Source: Flavobacterium sp. WV_118_3
Lineage (GTDB): Bacteria; Bacteroidota; Bacteroidia; Flavobacteriales; Flavobacteriaceae
Assembly (NCBI RefSeq): GCF_039778605.1
Contig: NZ_CP156060.1
Span: 1,364,001-1,428,000, forward strand
Direction of reading: 5' to 3'
Length of the DNA: 64,000 nucleotides
The translations under genes were made by a program, and so were the position numbers. Positions 53,718-63,900 of this stretch are shown in pieces. The first letter of the stretch is position 1; each line of letters begins with the position of its first letter. The notes under the pieces were generated by a model. The model had not been told where the DNA came from. It made no database searches and saw nothing but the letters and a program-made list of their open reading frames with translations.

Positions 53718-53744
53718 AAAATCCTGTATTTTTTACAGGATTTT
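53718..53744 (+). terminator. Terminator of the aromatic operon
   Basis: AAAATCCTGTA (53718-53728), 5-base T loop, TACAGGATTTT (53734-53744), followed by TTT. Starts 22 bases after the last stop. Confidence 0.85.
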
Positions 53745-54038
53745 TTTATTTGAAATACCATCATCCCGCAATCGATACATCCAAAATGAGTACATTTTGC
53801 TCCAGAATCCTTTTTATTCTAATTTACATTCCCAATACTAGTCCGAAAAAAAACAGTTTTATTCAATTTATGCCATTAAATTTTATCTCATTTCTTACAT
53901 ATTGACATAAAGACAAATAATCACAAATCGAATAACTACTTAAATTAAAATAAAACTGTTAATTTTTTTTAAATAATAACAGTTCAATATAAACATTTAA
54001 AAACTTTTTAACAAAAAACAATTTTAGTCTTAAAAAAA

Positions 54039-54109
54039 GTGAGAAAAAATTAATTCTCACATAATGAGAACAATTTAATTCTCAAAACATTCTCTTTATA
54101 GTATTTTTG
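54039..54109 (+). promoter_or_regulatory. Tandem inverted-repeat operator and -7 box of the hybrid kinase gene
   Basis: GTGAGAA-N8-TTCTCAC (54039-54060) is followed by TGAGAA-N8-TTCTCA (54065-54084). Both have the same 8-base spacing and their centres are 25 bases apart. A perfect -7 element TATTTTTG is at 54102-54109, about 85 bases before the ATG at 54194. The rest of the 497-base gap (53697-54193) is AT-rich without other visible structure. Confidence 0.6.
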
Positions 54110-54193
54110 TACTAATATTGTTATGCCAAATAATTACGATTTTTAACAAAATACGGATCTGTGTAATTATAACAGTAGTTTTTTAAGTGATCA

Positions 54194-56395
54194 ATGACTA
54201 ACAAGCCATTACGTACATTTCTATTAGTGCTGTTGTCTTCTCAGTTTGCTTTTGCCCAAACAGAAGAGATGACCCGAAAAGAGATTTCTAAAATGATCGC
54301 TAAGGCAAGCAATCATATGTTAAATCTGGAATGTGAAAAATCACTTATCTCAGCTAAAAACGCACTCAACGAAGCCTACCAGATTAACGATAAAGTACTG
54401 ATTGCTAAAGCTTATAATATTATCGGACTTAACCATGAGGAATTTTCCGATTTTAAAAAAGCAGTGCAGTATTATGAAAAAGGACTTCGCTACGCCAATC
54501 AAACCGATAACGATACCATAAAAGACTGGCTGCACAACAATCTGGCCAGCGCTTACTGTTACCATAAACTCGATTTTGAAAAAGGAATTGAACATTATAA
54601 AATCGGACTCTATTATTCCGAAAAATTAAAGGATAGCAGCGAAATCATCTATACGCGGTTGAATATCGCCAGTGCCTATTTCGAAATCAAAAAATACAAA
54701 GAAGGATTCAAATACCTGGTCGGACTGGAAAAACAGATCCAGAAAGGCACCGCATTGGAAGCCCAGATATCCCTTAATTCGTTGTTAGGCTCCTATTACA
54801 CCCATTCCAACAATTTTGTAAAAGCAGAAGCTTTTTACAAAACCGCGCTGGAGCTTTGTAAAAAAAACAAGGTGGAATTCCTGCAAACCAATGCCTGTGA
54901 TCTCTACAAAGAGTTTTCTCAGTATTATTTTAAGATCAAAGATTTTGAAAATGCCTATTTTTATCTTGAAAAATATACGGCAACAAAAGAGCAGATTTAT
55001 AACGAAGAGCGCATCAACGAAGTAAAAAAAGCCGGTAGTCAGATTGAACTGGATGAATACAAAAGACTTGTGTCGCAAATTGAAAGTGAAAAACAACTTC
55101 AAGCCAGAAGTTTACAGCAATCGCGTATTATTGTGGTTTTGTTTATCATTACGCTTATCTTTCTGTTGTTATTTCTCTTTTCGTTATACAAGAACAATGA
55201 AATCCGTAAAAAGATCAATAACGAGCTTAAAATTGCCAATAAACAATTAAAAGAAGCCAAAGAGCAGGCCGAAGAGGTTTCGCAACTCAAATCGCAGTTT
55301 ATTTCCACGATTAGTCATGAATTGCGGACACCACTCTATGGTGTTGTGGGAATTACCGATATTATTACCGACGAACACAAAGAGCTTTCGGAAAGTTCGT
55401 ATCTGAAATCCTTAAAATTTTCGGCCAAATATTTATTGTCGTTGGTAAACGATATTTTACAGGTGTATAAAATTGATGAAAATAAAATCAAACTGGAAAA
55501 TTCGGCTTTTAACATTATCGAGGACTTACATCTGGTAACCGACAGTTTGATGTTTCTGGCTGAAAAAAACAAAAACCGATTGCTACTTGAAGTAGACGAA
55601 GATATCCCCCCCCTATTGATTGGCGATCGGGTACGTCTATCTCAGATTTTTATGAACCTGATCGGAAATGCACTTAAATTCACACATAAAGGTCGCGTTA
55701 AAATCACCGCGCAAATTGAAAAAATTGAAGGCACGATTTATTATATCAAATTTGAAGTAATCGATAATGGGATTGGTATAGCCGAAGAAGATCAGGAAAA
55801 GGTTTTTGAAAAATTTGTCCAGATCGAACGCAAAGAAGACGATTATCAGGGAACCGGTCTCGGACTTCCAATTGTAAAACAACTGGTTACCCTTTTTAAC
55901 GGGGAAATCAGCATTAAAAGTAAAGAAAACGTTGGAACGACCATGACGGTTGTTATTGGCTTTGATTCGGATCCGGAGCAAATCAAATATTATACCGACA
56001 ATCTCGAAGTGGAATACGCTTTGGAACAAAACTACCGCGTATTGGTTGTCGAGGATAATAAGATCAATCAGATTGTGACCAAAAAAATCCTGGACGACAA
56101 TAATTTCCCGAATGTCATTGTCGATAACGGTTTCCACGCCCTGGATCTTTTGCAAAAAGAAACCTTCGATGTGGTGTTAATGGACATTAATATGCCGGCT
56201 ATCAACGGTTTTGAAACTACCAAACGCATCCGCGAACTGGGAATCACCATTCCGGTTATTGCACTAACCGCTTTCGATAAACAGGAAATTTCCGAACAGG
56301 TATATGCTGCGGATATGAACGGTATCATTATCAAACCATTTGAACCAAAGCAGCTTTGTAAAATGATTGTGCAGCTGTGCGGAACAAATACATAG
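54194..56395 (+). CDS. TPR-containing hybrid sensor histidine kinase
   Basis: Order: signal peptide (1-21), TPR-like repeats in the periplasm (about 55-265; KAYNIIGLNHEEFSDFKKAV is typical), coiled coil, one membrane helix (311-332), HisKA with His375 (STISHELRTPLYG), HATPase (NLIGNALKFTHKG, DNGIGIAEED, GTGLGLPIVKQL), and a C-terminal receiver with Asp664 (VVLMDINMPAING). The receiver has no output domain, so the next partner is elsewhere. Its gene lies about 80 bases ahead of the RR-kinase pair for metal efflux, but a separate promoter and lack of overlap leave the link open. Confidence 0.9.
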   Translation: MTNKPLRTFLLVLLSSQFAFAQTEEMTRKEISKMIAKASNHMLNLECEKSLISAKNALNEAYQINDKVLIAKAYNIIGLNHEEFSDFKKAVQYYEKGLRYANQTDNDTIKDWLHNNLASAYCYHKLDFEKGIEHYKIGLYYSEKLKDSSEIIYTRLNIASAYFEIKKYKEGFKYLVGLEKQIQKGTALEAQISLNSLLGSYYTHSNNFVKAEAFYKTALELCKKNKVEFLQTNACDLYKEFSQYYFKIKDFENAYFYLEKYTATKEQIYNEERINEVKKAGSQIELDEYKRLVSQIESEKQLQARSLQQSRIIVVLFIITLIFLLLFLFSLYKNNEIRKKINNELKIANKQLKEAKEQAEEVSQLKSQFISTISHELRTPLYGVVGITDIITDEHKELSESSYLKSLKFSAKYLLSLVNDILQVYKIDENKIKLENSAFNIIEDLHLVTDSLMFLAEKNKNRLLLEVDEDIPPLLIGDRVRLSQIFMNLIGNALKFTHKGRVKITAQIEKIEGTIYYIKFEVIDNGIGIAEEDQEKVFEKFVQIERKEDDYQGTGLGLPIVKQLVTLFNGEISIKSKENVGTTMTVVIGFDSDPEQIKYYTDNLEVEYALEQNYRVLVVEDNKINQIVTKKILDDNNFPNVIVDNGFHALDLLQKETFDVVLMDINMPAINGFETTKRIRELGITIPVIALTAFDKQEISEQVYAADMNGIIIKPFEPKQLCKMIVQLCGTNT

Positions 56396-56473
56396 CACAT
56401 TATTCCGGGCATTATTTTTTAGAATCGCATAACTTTCCTACTTTTACTATTCTTATCTGACAGCCGCCATCAA

Positions 56474-57154
56474 ATGATTAAAATTCTGCTACTGGAAGAC
56501 GACTTAGTACTCTCAAAAGAAATCAGTGACTTTTTAAAAACAAAGGACATTGCGTGTGATTGCGTATTCGACGGAGAGGTCTTTTTCCGCCAATTACGTT
56601 CCGGACAATACAATATTTACCTACTGGATATTAACGTCCCTAAAATCAACGGATTGGACGTATGCAGTCAGATTCGGGAAACCGATCAGACGACTCCTAT
56701 CCTGATGATCAGTGCTTATGGCGATCTGAACGACAAAATGGATGCGTTCCAATTGGGTGCCGACGATTATCTGGTAAAACCGTTTCATCTGGAAGAACTA
56801 CTGATTCGCGTTTTAGCCCTGTTACGTCGTAGTACTACACCGCAAAACGAAGAAAAAATAATTGTAATTGACGACCTTGAAATCGCGCCTACTTCGATGA
56901 CGGTAAAACGAGCCGGTACCACTGTTGAACTTACGCAAAAAGAATACCAGCTGTTGTTATTACTGGCCAAAGCCAAAGGCAGAACACTTTCCAAACAAAC
57001 CATCTCGGAACAGATTTGGGATTCTCATTTTGATACCAACCTGAATACCATCGAAGTCTATATTAATTTCCTTCGAAAAAAAATCGATAAAAACCACGAG
57101 AATAAACTCATTCATACCCGACCGGGTTTTGGGTATTATCTAAAAGACGAATAA
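56474..57154 (+). CDS. OmpR/PhoB-family response regulator
   Basis: A receiver domain with Asp52 (YLLDINVPKINGLDV) and the LVKPF Lys is followed by a winged-helix DNA-binding domain (VELTQKEYQLLLLLAKAKG, TIEVYINFLRKKIDK, RPGFGYYLK). It is encoded 1 base before its kinase and upstream of heavy-metal efflux genes, so it is the likely CusR/CzcR-type activator. Four phased TTAAG(G/C) repeats before the efflux operon suit binding by such a regulator. Confidence 0.92.
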   Translation: MIKILLLEDDLVLSKEISDFLKTKDIACDCVFDGEVFFRQLRSGQYNIYLLDINVPKINGLDVCSQIRETDQTTPILMISAYGDLNDKMDAFQLGADDYLVKPFHLEELLIRVLALLRRSTTPQNEEKIIVIDDLEIAPTSMTVKRAGTTVELTQKEYQLLLLLAKAKGRTLSKQTISEQIWDSHFDTNLNTIEVYINFLRKKIDKNHENKLIHTRPGFGYYLKDE

Positions 57155-57155
57155 G

Positions 57156-58517
57156 ATGACGTTAAAGAGACGTATAGCCGTAAATGTCAGTATTGCGTTT
57201 TCCGTAATCTACGGGATATCGGCTATATTTATCTATATCTCATTCTCGACCTTTCGGAAAGAAGAGTTTATGGAACGTCTCGAAGAAAAAGCCTTAACTA
57301 CCACTAAACTATTACTTGAAGTAAAAGATGTTGACAATCAGATTTTAAAGCTTATCGATCAAAATACAATCAATAAACTTTACAATGAAAAAACACTGAT
57401 TTTTGATAGCAATTACAAACTGATTTATAGTAGTATCGACGACGCTTCTGTAAAATGGGACGTCAATTTTCTGCAGAAAATAAAAAAACACAAACGGGTT
57501 TATACGATCGAAAAAGAGAAAGATGTATTAGGTGTTTTTCACATTTATAACAATACCGATTATTATATCATTATTGCCGCCGAAGACAAATCCGGAATGA
57601 GTAAACTGGAATTTTTATACCAGATTCTGATCCTATCGTTTTTTATCGGAACCACGCTGGTATGGGTTACCACCTATTTCCTGATTCGGAAATCACTGGA
57701 ACCGCTTGATAATTTCCAAAAGATCATCACCAGTATTTCGATTAACAAATTAAATACGCAAATCATCGAATCGTCCAAATCGGATGAGATCAATTTACTT
57801 TCCAAAGCTTTTAACCAGATGTTGCTGCGAATCGAGCGTTCCTATCTGGCACAAAAAGAATTTACTTCAAATGCGTCTCATGAATTGCGCACACCTATTA
57901 GTCGGTTAACCTTACAACTGGAAAATCTGATACAACAAGGCGGTCATAGTGAGAATACTTTGAATTATCTGAACAATATGAGCAAGGATGTCAATCAGAT
58001 ATCCGATTTGATCAACTCTTTATTACTACTGGCACAAATCAATGCGTCCAATTTTGGCGTCAATTTCCAACAAGTGCGCATTGACGAAATCATTTTTCAG
58101 GTGTATGAAAAAACGATTAAAAACTTCCCGGACTTTCAAATGAACTTTGAAATCGAAAACACCGAATCTGATCTGGAAATCAAAGGGATAACCTCATTAT
58201 TAGAGATCGTTTTCGCCAATCTTTTTAAAAATGCTTATCTTTATTCGTACGACCGTAAAGTAAATGTGATCATTGAAGACAATCCAACGGGGCATATTCA
58301 GATCCGATTGATCAATAAAGGAGAAAAACTTTCCCCCGAAGAAGAAAAGAAAATTTTCAACTCGTTTGTTCGCGGAACCAAAAATCAAAAAATTCAGGGT
58401 TCCGGTTTGGGGCTTCGCATCGCCAAACGTATTCTGGATCTGCATAAGGCAAAATTGGCTTATACATACGAGGACGCATCCGAACAACACGAATTCACAC
58501 TTACTTTCCCGGTTTAA
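57156..58517 (+). CDS. Sensor histidine kinase (metal-efflux two-component system)
   Basis: Two membrane helices (about 8-30 and 152-176) flank a periplasmic sensor of some 120 residues. HAMP, HisKA with His242 (SNASHELRTPISRL) and HATPase (LFKNAYLYSY, GSGLGLRIAKRIL) follow. This is the layout of CusS/CzcS. No His/Cys-rich metal site stands out in the sensor part. It is paired with the preceding regulator. Confidence 0.9.
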   Translation: MTLKRRIAVNVSIAFSVIYGISAIFIYISFSTFRKEEFMERLEEKALTTTKLLLEVKDVDNQILKLIDQNTINKLYNEKTLIFDSNYKLIYSSIDDASVKWDVNFLQKIKKHKRVYTIEKEKDVLGVFHIYNNTDYYIIIAAEDKSGMSKLEFLYQILILSFFIGTTLVWVTTYFLIRKSLEPLDNFQKIITSISINKLNTQIIESSKSDEINLLSKAFNQMLLRIERSYLAQKEFTSNASHELRTPISRLTLQLENLIQQGGHSENTLNYLNNMSKDVNQISDLINSLLLLAQINASNFGVNFQQVRIDEIIFQVYEKTIKNFPDFQMNFEIENTESDLEIKGITSLLEIVFANLFKNAYLYSYDRKVNVIIEDNPTGHIQIRLINKGEKLSPEEEKKIFNSFVRGTKNQKIQGSGLGLRIAKRILDLHKAKLAYTYEDASEQHEFTLTFPV

Positions 58518-58547
58518 AACACCTTTTCCCGATTCATCTATACCTTT

Positions 58548-58605
58548 TTAAGCTTTTTTTAAGGTCGGCTTTAAGGCTGTTTTAAGGTTACTGCCCGCAT
58601 CTTTG
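58548..58605 (+). promoter_or_regulatory. Four phased TTAAGG repeats and promoter of the efflux operon
   Basis: TTAAGC at 58548 and TTAAGG at 58559, 58571 and 58582 recur every 11-12 bases, one helical turn, as for OmpR-type regulators. A -7 box CATCTTTG (58598-58605, one mismatch to TAnnTTTG) follows 10 bases after the last repeat. The ATG of the efflux operon is at 58628. Confidence 0.65.
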
Positions 58606-58627
58606 TAACAAATTAAACTCTTTATAG

Positions 58628-59872
58628 ATGAAAGTAGCTCCTTTTATACTATCACTGCTGTTTTTCCAGTTGGTCTTTTCACAAAAAAGTATTACGCTAA
58701 AAGACTGTGAAGATGCCATGCAGAAAAACAATTTCCAGTTACTGGCCGAACAATACAATATCACTGCGGCACAGGCGGCTGTTATTCAGGCCCGAATCTG
58801 GGATCATCCTAATATGTCATTGGCTTTTAACGCTCTGAATCCAGAAGACAAACGGTATTTCGACGTGGGCAAAAACGGACAAAAAGCCGTTGCTGTAGAT
58901 CAGTTGATTCATATTGGCGGTAAAAAACGCAATGAAATCAAACTCGCAAAATCCAATGTGGCACTGGCCGAATTGCAATTTGAAGAATTAATGCAGGATC
59001 TGAAACACGAACTGCGGCAAAGCTTTTATGCCGTTTTTTTCGATCAGAAGAAAATTGCCAGTATCGAATCGCAAACAGCACAAATCCAAAGCCTTCTGGA
59101 ATCCTACGAAATACAGGCCGATAAAGGTAATGTTCCTTTAAAAGATGTGGTACGCCTGCAATCCTTATTGCTAAATCTTAAAAACGATCGCATTGCCATC
59201 CAAAAAGACATTACCGAAAACAAACAAAAATTAAATATTCTGACCGGTATTGATGAAGAGCTAATGCCATCGGCCGATGAAAGTGAACTAATGCTAACTT
59301 TCAATAGTCCGAAATATGCCGAAAGTGAATTATTTAACATCGCCAAGGAAAAAAACCCGGAATACCTCAGTGTTCTAAAACAGGTTGAAAACCAGGAATT
59401 GGCTGTAAAGCTTCAAAAATCATTATCGGTACCGGATATTACAGCTGGTCTGGCCTACGATCAGGTGGGTGGTGCTTTTAAAAATGAGGTGAACTTTACC
59501 CTGGGTATTCCACTACCACTTTGGAACCGAAACAAAGGTAATATCAAAATAGCGGAAGCCGAATTAGGTCAGTCTAAAGTAAATAAAGATCAAAAAACGC
59601 TTGAATTAAAGACGCAAGTAAACAGTTCGCTTTCGATCTGGAAGGAACAGCAAAAAGAATATACGTCGCTGTCGAAATCCATAAACGAGAATCTCGATCT
59701 GGTATATAAAGGCGTATTAATGAACTTTCAGCGTCGTAATATTTCGCTATTGGAGTTTACCGATTTTATGGAAAGCTATAACCAAAGCACACTGCAGTTA
59801 AACGAAATGCGCAAACAACTGATCCTGTCCGGAGAACAAATCAATCATATCACCAATTCAACTATCTTCTAA
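58628..59872 (+). CDS. TolC/CusC-type outer-membrane efflux protein
   Basis: A signal peptide (ending VFS) is followed by two outer-membrane-efflux-protein repeats with long coiled-coil helices (KLAKSNVALAELQFEELMQD; IKIAEAELGQSKVNKDQKTL) and short barrel strands. At 414 aa it is in the CzcC/CusC size range. It would form the outer-membrane exit duct for the RND pump encoded downstream. It is 1 base from the adaptor gene. Confidence 0.88.
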   Translation: MKVAPFILSLLFFQLVFSQKSITLKDCEDAMQKNNFQLLAEQYNITAAQAAVIQARIWDHPNMSLAFNALNPEDKRYFDVGKNGQKAVAVDQLIHIGGKKRNEIKLAKSNVALAELQFEELMQDLKHELRQSFYAVFFDQKKIASIESQTAQIQSLLESYEIQADKGNVPLKDVVRLQSLLLNLKNDRIAIQKDITENKQKLNILTGIDEELMPSADESELMLTFNSPKYAESELFNIAKEKNPEYLSVLKQVENQELAVKLQKSLSVPDITAGLAYDQVGGAFKNEVNFTLGIPLPLWNRNKGNIKIAEAELGQSKVNKDQKTLELKTQVNSSLSIWKEQQKEYTSLSKSINENLDLVYKGVLMNFQRRNISLLEFTDFMESYNQSTLQLNEMRKQLILSGEQINHITNSTIF

Positions 59873-59873
59873 T

Positions 59874-60956
59874 ATGAAATATCCAATAATAACCTGTCTG
59901 TCGCTACTGACCTTAATTTCATGTCAGGACAAAGAAAAAAAAGCGGAAATAAAAGAAACTTTTGTGCTGAGCAATAAAATGCTGCAAACGACCAAAACCG
60001 CTCCGGTGACTTTAGAACCGCTTCGCAACGAACTGAATTATTACGGAAAAATCACAACCGACAACAACAAAACCATTGAGGTATTCCCGGTTGTTGGCGG
60101 TAGCGTAGCTAAAGTATATGTGGAATTGGGCGATTATGTTAAAAAAGGACAGTTGCTGGCAACCATCCGAAGTACGGAAGTAGCCGATTTTGAAAAAGAA
60201 CTGGACGATGCCAAAAACGATGTGATCGTGGCTAAAAACAATCTTAAAGTGGCTCAGGAATTATTCGAAGGAAAATTAAATGCCGAACGCGATGTACTGG
60301 AAGCCAAAAGCAACTACGATAAGGCTAAATCGCAATTACAACGCATTCAGGAAACCTATAAAATTTACAATATCAAATCGGGTGCTATTTATGAAGTGCG
60401 TTCGCCGTTGAGTGGTTTTATCATCCAGAAAGACATCAACGAAAATATGTTACTACGTAATGACCGAAGCGACAATATATTCGACATCGCCGAGATCAAT
60501 GATGTTTGGGCGATTGCCAATGTAACCGAAACGGATATCAACCAGATCAAACTGGGCGAAAATGCAGCCGTAACCACATTAAGTTACCCGGATAAGGTTT
60601 TTAACGGTAAAGTGGATAAGATTTTTAATATTATCGATCCGGATACCAAAGCCATGAAAGTTTTGATCAAGTTAAACAACCCGGAATATGTTTTAAAACC
60701 GGAAATGCGCGCTTCCATTAAAATCTCCTATATGGAAAGCGAGAAAAAAATGCTGGCAGTTCCGGCTTCGGCAGTAATTTTCGACAAAAGCAAAAATTTT
60801 GTGATCGTCTATAAAGACCGAAATAATATCGAAGCCCGACAAGTGGAAGTTTTCCGTCAGGTTGGCGATACGGCTTATATTTCAAGCGGTATCAACGAAG
60901 GAGAAAATGTAATGACCCAAAACCAGTTGTTAGTGTACGGCGCCCTAAATGAATAG
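59874..60956 (+). CDS. RND periplasmic adaptor (membrane fusion) lipoprotein, CzcB/CusB-like
   Basis: A lipoprotein signal (LLTLISC, Cys17) precedes a split lipoyl domain (VFPVVGGSVAKVYVELGDYV, EVRSPLSGFIIQKDINENM), an alpha-hairpin (about 105-165), and a beta-barrel plus membrane-proximal domain. It links the inner-membrane pump to the outer-membrane duct. It lacks the Met-rich copper site at the N-terminus of CusB, which favours divalent metals such as Zn, Co, Ni or Cd. Confidence 0.9.
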   Translation: MKYPIITCLSLLTLISCQDKEKKAEIKETFVLSNKMLQTTKTAPVTLEPLRNELNYYGKITTDNNKTIEVFPVVGGSVAKVYVELGDYVKKGQLLATIRSTEVADFEKELDDAKNDVIVAKNNLKVAQELFEGKLNAERDVLEAKSNYDKAKSQLQRIQETYKIYNIKSGAIYEVRSPLSGFIIQKDINENMLLRNDRSDNIFDIAEINDVWAIANVTETDINQIKLGENAAVTTLSYPDKVFNGKVDKIFNIIDPDTKAMKVLIKLNNPEYVLKPEMRASIKISYMESEKKMLAVPASAVIFDKSKNFVIVYKDRNNIEARQVEVFRQVGDTAYISSGINEGENVMTQNQLLVYGALNE

Positions 60957-60958
60957 AT

Positions 60959-63900
60959 ATGAATAAATTTATCCGAAATATTATTGCTTTTTCCCTCAAG
61001 AATAAAGCATTTACGTTTTTCTGGGTCGGTATTCTCGCCATTTCCGGGTTTGTCGCCTTTAAAAACATGCCCATCGAAGCCTTTCCCGATGTAACCAATA
61101 CGCAAATCATTATTGTTACCGAATGGAACGGTCGAAGTGCCGAAGAAATCGAGCGTTTTGTAACGACTCCTATCGAGATCGCGATGAATTCCGTTCAGAA
61201 AAAGACGAGTGTTCGAAGTATTACGATGTTTGGTCTTTCGGTGATCAAAATTATTTTCGAAGATGATGTCGACGACTTTTTTGCCCGTCAACAGGTCAAT
61301 AATCAGCTGCGAACTGTTTCCCTACCCGATGGTGTCGATCCGGATGTGCAGCCGCCTTATGGCCCAACCGGGGAAGTATTCCGTTATGTCTTAAAAAGTA
61401 AGGATCGGGATACCCGCGACCTACTCACCTATCAAAACTGGGTAATCGATCGCCAGTTACGTGCCGTTCCGGGTGTAGCCGATATCGTAGCCTTTGGTGG
61501 ACAGGAAAAAACCTATGAAATTAGTGTCGATCCGGGACGTTTGTCCAAATATAATATTACGCCGTTGGAAGTATTCGACGCGGTAAATAAAAGTAACCTG
61601 AACGTTGGTGGTGATGTGATCGAAAAGAACGGTCAGGCCTACGTAGTTCGTGGTGTGGGATTGCTGAGTTCGATCGAAGACATTCAGAATATCATCGTAG
61701 CCGATGCCGGTGGTAATCCTGTTTTGGTAAAAAACCTGGCCGATGTGGCCGAAAGCTCCTATCCGCGTGTGGGTCAGGTTGGGTTGGATAAAAACAGTGA
61801 TGTTGTTGAAGGTATCGTTGTAATGCGAAAAGGGGAAAACCCGAAAGAAGTATTGACCAGCATCAAAGAGAAAATCAACGAAATTAACGAAACGGTATTG
61901 CCAAAGGATATTAAAATGGTAACGTTTTACGATCGTGACGATCTGATGAACTTTACGACCGCTACGGTAATGCACAACCTGTTTGAAGGAATCATTTTCG
62001 TAACCGTGATCGTATTCCTCTTTATGGCCGACTGGCGAACGACCTTAACCGTAGCCATCATTATCCCGCTATCGCTCCTTTTTGCCTTCCTGTGTTTGAA
62101 GTTAAAAGGAATGAGTGCCAACCTACTGTCACTCGGTGCGGTCGATTTCGGGATCATCATTGACGGTGCCGTCGTAATGGTCGAAGGTATCTTTGTGACA
62201 CTCGATCACCTCGCCCATAAAAAAGGAATGAAAGCCTATAATAAACTGGCTATCGGTAGTGTGATTAAAAAAACCGGTACAGAAATGGGGAAAGCGATTT
62301 TCTTCTCCAAACTGATCATTATCACCGCCTTGATTCCGATTTTCTCCTTCCAGAAAGTAGAAGGAAAAATGTTTGCGCCATTGGCCTATACACTTGGATT
62401 CGCGTTATTAGGGGCGCTTATTTTTACCCTGACGCTGGTTCCGGTGTTGTCGCATATTTTATTAAACAAAAACGTAAAAGAAAAGAACAATCCGTTTGTA
62501 AATTTCTGGAACCGAATTGTTGAAAAATCGTTTAATTTCACGTTCCAACACAAACAAAAAACCCTTTTTGTCTCCATTGCCTTTATGGTATTAACCTTTA
62601 TTTCGGCGAAATTCTTAGGGACCGAATTCCTGCCACAGTTAAACGAAGGCGCCTTGTGGGTAACGGCCGAAATGCCTATTAGTACTTCCCTACCGGAAAG
62701 TAATAAAATATCGGCCGAAATACGTAGCATACTGGGAAGTTTCCCGGAAGTAGAACAGGTACTTTCGCAAACCGGGCGTAGTAATGACGGAACGGATCCG
62801 AATGGTTTCGGTTTCGCGCAATTCCAGGTGGATTTATATCCTAAAAAAGAATGGAAACGTAATATCAGTCAGGAAGAACTGATTGATCAAATGGACACCA
62901 AATTAAAACAGATTCAAGGGATTACCTATAATTATTCGCAACCGGTTATCGATAACGTAGCCGAAGCCGTTGCCGGATTTAAAGCGTCTAATGCCGTAAA
63001 AATTTATGGTGAAGATCTGAATAAACTGGACGAACTGGCAGCAAAAGTAATGACACAAATCAAAGGAATCGACGGAATTAAAGACGTCGGAATCCTTCGA
63101 AACGTAGGGCAACCGGAAGTGAGCGTAATCCTGGATCGTGGTAAAATGGCCGCTTATGGCGTTACCCTTGCCGATGCGCAAGCTGTATTGGAAATGGCTT
63201 TTGGTGGAAAAACCGCTACTCAGAAATACGAAGGTGAAAAGAAATTTGACGTTCGGGTTCGTTATACCAAAGAATATCGAAAAGACGAAAAAGATTTGGG
63301 AGAACTTAAGGTTCCTACAATCGACGGGGTTAAAATTCCGCTTAAAGAAATTGCCGTTGTGAAAAAGATTACCGGCCCGGCGTTTATTTACCGTGATAAT
63401 ACCAAACGTTTTATCGCGGTGAAATTCTCGGTCCGCGATCGTGACTTGGGTAGTACCATTGCCGATGCACAGGCGGTTGTGAATAAAAACGTGGAACTTC
63501 CAAACGGTTACCATTTCGGTTGGACCGGTGAATTTGAAAATCAGGTTCGTGCCACACAACGTTTGAGCCAGGTAGTACCTATTAGTTTGATCGGAATCTT
63601 TGTGTTGCTGTTTATTATGTTCGGAAATATAAAAGATTCCCTACTCGTATTAGCGAACGTTCCGTTTGCCGTGATTGGGGGTATTATTGCCTTACACCTT
63701 ACCGGAATTAATTTTGGTATTTCGGCCGGAGTTGGCTTTATCGCATTGTTCGGAATCTGTATCCAGAACGGTGTAATCCTGATATCGGAATTCCATAAGA
63801 ACCTTAAGGAAAAAATGGATCTCAACACGTCGATTATGGAAGCGGTAAAAATCAGAACCCGTCCGGTAGTGATGACCGCCTTAATGGCTTCTATCGGATT

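Noticed and set aside
55637..56155. 172-codon minus-strand frame
   Set aside because: Antisense shadow of the hybrid kinase ATPase and receiver region, rich in Phe/Asn/Ile.
61457..61975. 172-codon and other long minus-strand frames within 60.9-64.0 kb
   Set aside because: They lie opposite the CzcA-type pump, whose plus-strand frame is open for 1014 codons with family motifs.
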